From NCBI GenBank assembly GCA_018398585.1, contig JAGTTD010000012.1, forward strand, positions 24,189,036 through 24,253,035: DNA of 64,000 nucleotides, written 5' to 3'. The notes beneath the pieces were generated by a model. That model saw nothing but the letters and a program-made list of their open reading frames with translations, was not told the DNA's origin and made no database searches. Of the stretch, positions 56,077 through 64,000 are shown piece by piece (positions within the stretch are counted from its first letter, which is position 1; each line of letters begins with the position of its first letter). Position numbers and translations under genes: made by a program. This DNA comes from Simmondsia chinensis (lineage: Eukaryota; Streptophyta; Magnoliopsida; Caryophyllales; Simmondsiaceae).

Positions 56077-57600
56077 ATGCCCTACAAAGGATACAAGCGG
56101 AAGAGAACAAAGAAGAATAGATTGGGCAAAGGAAGTTCTGTTTTACAGTGCCGATGTCTCGCTACTTGAATCGTCACCTAGTGTAACCCAAGTTTAGGAC
56201 CAACATCTTGCGAGGTGACTTTCGTCTTGAATCTCACAAGGGGTTGTGTAGTCTGCCACTCGGACACATATTAAACTCCAAATCTCGGCAACTCCAGCTG
56301 TTTGGCGCTTTTTATCGGCCATGCGCTTGTCCTTGATATTCATAGGTGCTCTAGAAGGCAAGTTTTAAACGTTCATAGGGAGCGGCCAAACTCCCACACC
56401 TACATAGATGGATCCCATCAAGTGTGTATTACCGCATACCACCAAACATATGGATATGGGTCCATTTAGAGCTAAAGCTCAACCTCACCCCTTGGTAACA
56501 TACAAATAGTGTCCATCAAGTGCAAGCCTCGCTTATACCTCCAAACATATGGCTATGGACCCGTCTCCGCACTGTCACACCATAGGGAGGGATAACATAA
56601 ACATAGTGCATTCCTTGAATGAAACTATGACTTTTCACATTGAACCTGTTAAGACCAGGTTGGATACATCACAGTTTATTTGTGTATAGACTTTAGTCCC
56701 GTCCCCCTCGATGTTTCCACAACCATTTTTTGACATAGCATCTATCAATGGATCCACAAGGTTCTTTCCAGACCTTACACAATTTAGTGATCACTTTCTT
56801 TCGAGTAGATCGTTTACAATCTTATGCCTGAGACGAATAAGTCTCCTCTCGTCAAACCCATCAAGTGTGCAGTGTCCACACCATCCATCACGGACTATGG
56901 ATTAGGTTAAAGCATCATGTTCAACTATCATACATGGAATTTCACACTGTATTGCAACAAAGCGGTACTTGAGATTTGACCATTGTCAACCCCAATCACG
57001 AGTTGTTCTCACCCCCACATAGACATATCTGTAATGAGCTGTTAAATAACTAGATCCATCGCCTACCAACTTCAACAAAAGTCAGTATAACACAATAGTG
57101 GAATAAATATCATATCAATAAAATCATATTTCCATCCTAAGTACTCACACAGTACACATATCGTACGTATATCGTATATATAGTTGGCATGAAAGACATA
57201 TACCACAATTTGTCACTGTCACATTTTATCACAATTGTGAAACATTATTACCAATTTAGGTCACAAAAGACTATATACCCATTCTCCTCGTACTTAGCGT
57301 ACATGTATTATTACTATTAAGGGTAGTCCATGTCTTACCAATTTTGTATCAAATTTTGGTGATATCAAGAGAAAGAGGTTCATAAGACTATAATTCAACA
57401 GATGCCTTTTACAACTCAACTTAAGGCAACCCAAGCCTCTGCAAGGCTCTCAAGCCCAAGTGCTTAGCATAATCAACCTATTTACACCGACTTTGGACAA
57501 TCGCCAAAATAATATTTCCACCATAATCAGTTTTCATGAGCTAGCTATAACTAGCAAACATTGGTAAAACATAATATTCAGAAAAGATTATGAAGACAAT
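56077..57600 (-). other. internal region of the non-coding element, left part
   Basis: No coding sequence. 56848-56925 matches 11741-11815 in the other LTR-element fragment. 'accaaacatatgg' words are duplicated at 56440 and 56550. Confidence 0.6.
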
Positions 57601-57746
57601 ATACCTGGGAAGTCCTCACCCTCAGGTTGGGGGCACTAGGAAACAGCCTCTCTTCAGGTTAACACCCTGAAGGGGGAAGGCTGCGTACATCCGCCCCCCC
57701 AGACCCTGCGTAGGCGGGAGCCCTTGAGGCACTGGGTATGTTCCTT
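57601..57746 (+). mobile_element. SINE with RTE-type tail inside the non-coding element
   Basis: Nearly the same sequence as 260-420: 'cctgggaagtcctc', 'ggaaacagcctctcttcagg', 'ccctgaagggggaaggctgc' and 'gagcccttgaggcactgggt'. It has seven C where the copy at 354 has 24. Target duplication not clear (possibly atacct on both sides). Confidence 0.8.
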
Positions 57747-60335
57747 TTTTTAACATACCTCATAGGCTCTCGGGTGCTCTTACAACCCCCCACAATGGAA
57801 TATCTCACACTACATTCCTAAGCCATTTAATTTTTCTACCTGCCAACTCAATCTTTAAGGACAACTAAACAATGCAGGTTTCAGAAAGGTGTCACAAAAT
57901 ATAGCTCACTAAGGAGCCTAAATACATAGTCATTAGTAGAATATCTTTCATCGATATCCGATGCCTAATACGAGAAGAAGTTTACTACAACGTAAACCCC
58001 ATTCATGATGCTTGACTAGTACTTCAACAATTTAACTAGAGCACTTTGATACTTGTCATTTGGATCAATGTATGTAGACAAGGTCTACCACTAGCATATG
58101 ATATAACAGGAAGAGTGTTATATTATTCACCAAAATATAATGCTATCAATTACCTTAGCATATTAAGCTTGTGATGTGATGCCACATTTTTCTTCTCATC
58201 AAATAAACACTAGGGTCATATAGTATATCATTCAAATGACCAATACAAGCATACAATATATGACAATAATCCAAATAAGGTATCTAGATACAAGCTAAAT
58301 ACCAAGCCTATAATCAATCAAGGCTCACATTAGACCTACACTTTACTCTTTTCACAAAACTAAAAAAGAAGGCATGAAACAGTGATTCTAAGGGCATACA
58401 AGTCTCCAAGGATAACACAAGTCCACATATGATTCAAATTATATTACATTTTCCCAACCACAAGCTGCAAATTCAGCAAAGCATAACAAATTGCAAAAAT
58501 TTTCAACAGCTAGCAGCCCATGATAGCAAAAAATGCGGCATCTTACAGCAGCAATCATTGTTTTAACAGCTACAAATCAGTAGCTACACAATATACAACC
58601 CAAAAACCAATATGAACAGCACCAAATTCAATATCGAGTATCAACATTCAGCAACACCGAAATATAGCAGCAACATACAGCCGAGCTAAACGTGGTGCAG
58701 CATATTTAGCTTGAAAATAGTCCATAAACAACATGTTCATCATCACTTCAAGCAACAAGTATCAACATATGATCAACGTGCTTCAAACATAGCCATGGGA
58801 ACACATGGGACACATAAACATGGAGACTAATACAAAAAAACATACAAAACTTTTCACAAGAACTCACAAGTCCTATTAGTCATTTACAATGATCAACTAT
58901 TTCAATAGGTCATTCAAAACATACAAGAAAATCCAATTGTCACATACAAGATCTAAACTCATGGTTAAAACTCATACATGCAATACTCTACCAACACACA
59001 TTCAAATGTTGCCATAAATAGACTCTATTAGCAATTGATTCATCCATGGCCAATGTTTTATCAAATATTTGATGCATTCTTTCAAGAGCTTCTTTAAACC
59101 ATGGTAGAGATTTACAAGCTTGTAAACTTTACTTTTCATACTGAGAGTGACACACCATTCTAGTTGTTGCGTTTGCCATTCAAGAATTCAGTGACTTTTG
59201 ATTCAGCACAAAATCATGGATAGAAGTCAGATCTATCAAACTCTAAATGTGCCTACTTTAATCACGGGTGACTTGTCAAGCAAATCAACCCCCTTTTGCA
59301 GAGTATTTCTCTTAGCTATTAATCTTGTCTTAAACTTATCTTTGAAGCCAGTAATCTTCAATTTGTGTATTGACTCTAGTCTATTATTTGTGATTTCTTT
59401 ACAAAATTGAAATGAACAGAGTTTACGATCTCCTCGTAAGTTTTGTGGGCTTTGTCTAACATATAAATGTACAAAATTTTCCTTTCTTTATTTATTATAT
59501 CAACCTCTTTTAATCTCAAATACTCGTCCATTTCAATTATGTTGTGCTTACACTCAGAGAGCAATCAAGCTGTGGTATGTCACGCACCACTACTAGGAAG
59601 AACTATTATCACTAATTGGACCAACATAATTCACATTATCCTCTGTTTTTTTTTTTTTTTTTATAAGTCCAAATAACATATCCTGCGTAACAAGTTCTAG
59701 CAAACTAATCATCATTGTTCTAATGACAATACCCCCACATTTCGCTAACTCACAGCGTCTAGCATTGTGAGTTAACCTCAATAATGGAAGTGGCTCAGAG
59801 CGTGTAGAAGACAACAAAGCTCGAACAAATACAATATTTTAGTTCTACATATGTGGGGATATAATTTCAAATCAAAATGTAAAAATTTGCCCACCTGAAA
59901 TTTGGCAACAATTATCCTAATCATATCATGTATGCCAAAAAACATATCACATGAATATAAATATTAAAGTACAAGTCACCAAAAAATATGTCTACACAAT
60001 TTAGACAATGTTCTACTGTCATCATTCAAAAGCATTAGCCCAAACTACATTAGTACCAAACGAATGTTGTTTTATTTATCATTATTATATTCTAAATATG
60101 TTTAATTGGACCTAATATATTTTCCTCTTATTAAAAGGATTTTATCATTTAAAGGTGCTCTAACAGGCCAAGAGATGTAAATGAGCCGTGCAATGGTTTT
60201 TTTTTTTTTTTTTTTCTTTTTTAAAAATTAAATTTAGCCGCACAATTGGGTTTTCGTTACTAATCACAAGCAACTTTGGAATATCAAGAGTAGAAGCCTT
60301 ATTGCCATGATTGATTATAAAATTGTCTTTTAAAT
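57747..60335 (-). other. internal region of the non-coding element, right part
   Basis: No recognisable gene. Short - strand frames (59376-59564, 59593-59817) are Lys/Glu-rich and separated by stops; they might be the remains of a coding region but match nothing I know. Poly-T at 59646-59661 and 60199-60216. Confidence 0.5.
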
Positions 60336-61084
60336 TGTTAAAAATTGACTAATAACAGTGAAATACTGTGAAAATGACTACGAGAATACTGAAATACTGC
60401 AGTAAAAGATGTTGGAAGAATTGCAAAAAAAATTCAGAAATAATTATCAAACATTTGTTAGGAAATAGACCAATTTTCAAGCATGGCAACGAACATTGCA
60501 ACTAGGAGAGAGCAATTAGAAAGATCTTACAGAAAACAATGATATCGCACCGTGGTAAAGGCCACTGTCCTAAAAGACGATTTCGTCGCTGCTCCGGTGC
60601 ACACAGTATAACCGGCGGCCACCCTCCAGGATTAATGCGAATTCGACTCTTAACGTGCACTCATTAATTGCCGGGTAGGAGCTCCTTGAACTTTGCCCAA
60701 ATTTTAGGAGAAAGAAAAACCGAGAGAGAGAGAGAGACCGAGAGTGTATATCTTTGTTTGTTATAGGTAATGACATATATATAGTGTAGAAAACGGTAAC
60801 AAGAATTAAAAAACCGGGTGCAGTGAATTCCAATGGCTATAAATGGTAACAGGCATTAAGTCATTGGCTGTAATGAATTCCAATGACTATAAACAGACGT
60901 AATAAATTGCAACGACTATATTGTTAATAAATTCCCAACGGTCATAATTTTAATGACCATAAACGGCTAGTAACAGTATTCGAAAAATAAATATATCCAT
61001 TACAAAAGGACCACCCACACTGTTTTTCCAACGTTGGATACACTTACAAAAGACTAAAGATTAGCTTGTATCATTTTTTCAATA
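60336..61084 (-). repeat. right LTR of the non-coding element (5' LTR)
   Basis: Starts TGTTAAAA at 60336, ends at 61084 beside ggata. Same length as the left LTR. Differences are scattered single bases, as expected after ageing in place. Confidence 0.92.
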
Positions 61085-61400
61085 GGATATGGGCAGGCTG
61101 GAGCGAGTATAACACTATACCTATACCTTTCTCATATTTCTAGTGGGTATTTTCATGTGTATCTTATCTTTTCGCTACTTGCCCCACTCGCATATCCTTT
61201 TTTTAAATGTCTAATTAATTAAATACAAATTAGGATGGGTATGCAGGTGGATATGGGGTGGGTTGGAGAAAGTACAATATTATACCTTTATCTTTCTCAT
61301 ATTTGTGGCGGGTATTTTCATATGTATCTTATCTATCTACTACTACTTGCCCCACTTGTACCAATACATGCCCCAAATGAAGCGGGTACCCAGTCCATGG
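61085..61400. repeat. tandem repeat of about 180 bp holding the LTR element target
   Basis: 'ctcatattt' ... 'gggtattttcat(g/a)tgtatctt' occurs at 61131-61170 and 61299-61333. 'gtctaattaatta' ... 'gtggatatggggtgggt' occurs at 55260 and 61208. Joining 55327 to 61090 restores the first unit, so the LTR element landed inside an existing repeat. Confidence 0.7.
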
Positions 61401-61572
61401 ATAATGGATTTTACCGGGTTCATTGCAATCCCTAATCATGTTCTAAATTCTTATTTTCAAAACGCCCAATACAATTTTGCAAGCGAGCAAAACTCTGGCA
61501 CATCTAGTTCATAACATGATCCCTCCACAAAAATGAAAAATTCAAGAAATATAAAACAACGTGGAAGAGATA

Positions 61573-62140
61573 GTTGAGGCTTGTTTCCATGAGCCAGTGC
61601 CCGAAATTACATCAAAAGAAAAATATTTCCAAAACTAACTTTCAAAATAAAATATTTATCTAAATGATATTTATGTCATCTTTTGGTATGGTTTATCCTT
61701 TTGTTTTGTTTGTTTACTTTTTTTCAAAAATACTAGTGCACATGCATGTATGTTTTATTTTTTTTAAAAATTATAATATTTTTTAATTATAATAAATAAA
61801 TTAAATTAAATGGCTTATTAAAATTTTAAATTAAATTATTAAACACAAATTTAATTTTAATATTTAATAAATAATTTAATTTAGTTTTTTCTTGTAATTA
61901 AAAAAATATTATAAATTTTTTTAAAAAAATATACAATTATATACATGAATGAATGTATTGAAAATTGTGTACTGAAACTTAGTTTTTTTTTAAAGCAAAA
62001 AAAAAAAAAAAAAAAAAAAAAGAAAATGCTAAAGATATGGATGTCATTTGGAAAAATACTTTTATTTAAAAGTTAGTTTTGGAAATATTTTTTATTTTAG
62101 TATTATTTTGAGCATTGGCTGTGTTTCCACACAATGAAAA
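61573..62140. mobile_element. second foldback element (MITE-like)
   Basis: The left arm 61573-61680 and right arm 62035-62140 are imperfect inverted copies (shared: 'gtttcca', 'gccagtgc'/'gccaatgc', 'aaaatatttccaaaactaac'). The middle is extremely AT-rich and carries A x 25 at 61997-62021. No coding sequence. End bases and target duplication were not resolved. Confidence 0.6.
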
Positions 62141-62149
62141 TATTTTGAA

Positions 62150-64000
62150 AAAAAAAGTATTAGTGTCCTAGCTGTGTTCATGTATTTATATCAATCCCAT
62201 GTACATATGATAAACCATGTATCATGGGGCCCATATGCTTAGCGAAAGGCTAATCAAGATAGCACTTCTCAAGAGTATCCTAAATATCCTGTTTTAGATG
62301 TTGTTGAGGAGGGACCGATCCAGAGTTGTGGTTATCCAATTTTGAAAGCATCAATCAGTGCAAACCTGCAAACTGCAAGTTCAGGTGAATGAATCATAAA
62401 AATGGGAACATGGGTTATAGGACAAGGTGAAGAAGAGTCAAGAAAGCCCCTCGCATCATGGTTAATGAAGAGGGAGATCGGCTGGTCCCATCAAGTAATG
62501 TAAGAGACATAACCCTGAAGCTTCATGGTGAACATGTTGGTGATGCTTAGAGGGTTAAAAGTGTGGCAAGGTATAGACACCAGCCTTGCCAGAAGGAAAC
62601 AAATAGGAGCCATATATCAACCCTAATGGCCCAAGGAAAGACCCTACCACATAGGATTGGGGCCAATGAACATGGATGCATGCATGAAAATGGGTGACAG
62701 GGGTTGCATCGGTAAAAAAATAAAGTGATAGGAGAAGTTATTGACATAACTAACAGGGGAGGACTAATGGCTAGGACGAAGAGACAAAGGAACGAATGCT
62801 AGGGGTTGCCTTGCCAGGGAAAAAAGGGACTCGATAATGGTGTGACTGCTGGGCTCAGAGGGGAGAGGAAAACCATAAAGCAACCGTGGAAGGGAGAGAT
62901 TGGGAAATTGATGATGGGAAGTAGAGTTTATATGCAAAATTTAAACACTAGGTACTAATCTAATATGCTGGACCCATTGAGGTCCATAGGAAAAAATCAT
63001 GTGGTTCAGACCTCATTATTAAAATATAACATTGTTCTTTTATTCTAGCTCACCCAAATAAAATAGAAGCAGGGTCACCCATACTCTTTTTGGGAATCAT
63101 TGTTTGAACATCTCCTTCAATTGTAGTGGGAACAAAGATTATTCCCCACTATTCCAAGTGCCTAAACCAGGTTTGAGTTATTCGTATTTATGGCTTCAAA
63201 GTTATCCTCATTCCACGATGCAACTAAGCCACATGATCCCTAAATTGCCTTCAATTCACACCACTTTGGTAATCAAGTCTTTAACAACCTAGTTATGTTC
63301 CTTTCCACCCAGACCTCTAATATTTGAGGAACAAATACTTGTCCTCAAAACCAATTGCATTGCTCATATCTCAGGGTCATGTTAGGGTGTTACTTTCTGA
63401 TGTCCTAATCTTTTTGGGGTTCTTCTTCCTTAATACCTTTCTTAGATCTTTTGAATGTCTTTTGCCTCTTACAATTGCATTCAACTACTCTTCCATGGTT
63501 GAACCGAGCCATCAAGTCTCAAACCCTACTTTTTCTCCATTGTCCATGCCTTGCAATTAATGCGAGAGAGCCAGGGCTTGAATCAATATCAAAGATGTTT
63601 TAGGAGGGGGATAATGCTGGAGTTTGGGTAAAAGATGATTTTTGTGTGTTTTGATCTCCTCCTCAATGATATTTAGGTTGCTATATCAGTTTGAAATATG
63701 CATAATAGGGATTGGGAACATTCTTGGCCTATGAAAACTCTGGTGTCATCTTCCTTTAGGCCCCTAATCCCTCAGTTTTCCGCAATTGATAAAAAAAAAA
63801 TCCCCCAATGGGATATTGGTCTTATCTTAGGCCTTACTATTAAGGCTCGTTATTGTTTTGAGGGTTACCAACTTGGAAGCAGTCTAAGTAGTTTCATCAT
63901 TTCCCAAATTGCCACATTGTTAACCCACTACTCCACGAGAGGCTTCCGCTATTTCCCTTTGGGATGGATGCTTAGTGTATCAGTTGAGATCTTCACTACC
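62150..64000. other. unassigned right end of the window
   Basis: No frame gives a domain that I recognise. 'ttaggagggggataatgctg' at about 63600 looks like a polypurine tract followed by a possible LTR start on the + strand, which would make 63100-63590 the 3' end of a decayed element. This is weak evidence. Purine-rich sequence dominates 62400-62930. Confidence 0.3.

Larger units (their letters stand above)
55328..61084 (-). mobile_element. complete non-coding LTR retrotransposon (LARD-like), TSD ggata
   Basis: Two 749-bp direct repeats (55328-56076 and 60336-61084) start TG; the left ends CA, the right TA by mutation. The 5-bp flanks are identical: ggata at 55323-55327 and 61085-61089. The internal 4.26 kb has no frame above about 74 codons that looks real and no gag, protease, RT or integrase block. 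It depends on another element for copying. The - orientation is favoured by the TATA and leader order in the LTR. A SINE tail sits inside it at 57601-57746. Confidence 0.9.

Overview
The window is nuclear DNA of a flowering plant. The evidence is the mix of Ty3/gypsy, Ty1/copia, L1-type and RTE-type LINE, hAT, MITE and Helitron sequence, plus one clearly plant-like housekeeping gene split by introns. I cannot name the species. No bacterial, organellar or CRISPR feature was seen.

The only intact host gene I recognise is TRAPPC2 (Sedlin), on the + strand. Its five coding exons (29399-29479, 30361-30446, 30573-30634, 31863-31948, 43347-43439) join without a break into 135 codons. Intron 3 has the terminal and branch signals of a minor-spliceosome (U12) AT-AC intron. 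Intron 4 is about 11.4 kb and is swollen by a copia element, an RTE LINE tail, a Helitron end and AT-rich DNA. A GC-richer block near 25450-25960, just downstream of a foldback MITE, is the best candidate for the promoter and a 5' UTR exon. A small tRNA-derived SINE sits just after the stop codon.

Layout. 1-10769: a Ty3/gypsy element on the - strand with very long LTRs (right copy about 3.4 kb). It has gag and protease remnants but its pol is cut off at the start of reverse transcriptase, exactly where the left LTR begins. 10770-12120: half a MITE and a fragment of a non-coding LTR element. 12550-16237: about 17 copies of a 215-bp, palindrome-rich tandem repeat, directly abutting the 5' end of a degenerate L1-type LINE (16238 to about 24518). 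A hAT transposon (16998-19212) is nested in ORF1 of that LINE. 24519-29371: MITE, putative TRAPPC2 5' region, SINE and two RTE LINE copies. 29372-43600: TRAPPC2. 45075-48438: an L1-type LINE whose 5' part is inverted against its 3' part, the signature of twin priming. 49168-52870: a nest of LINE, gypsy chromodomain and LTR, copia RNase H and RTE LINE, all on the - strand. 55328-61084: a complete but non-coding LTR element with two 749-bp LTRs and a perfect 5-bp target duplication. 61573-62140: a second foldback element. 62150-64000: nothing identified with confidence.

Apart from TRAPPC2, every coding trace is a broken transposable-element gene. The value of the window lies in the gene structure and in how well the insertion order can be read from nested junctions and target-site duplications. 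All comparisons were made by eye; percentages and family assignments are estimates.
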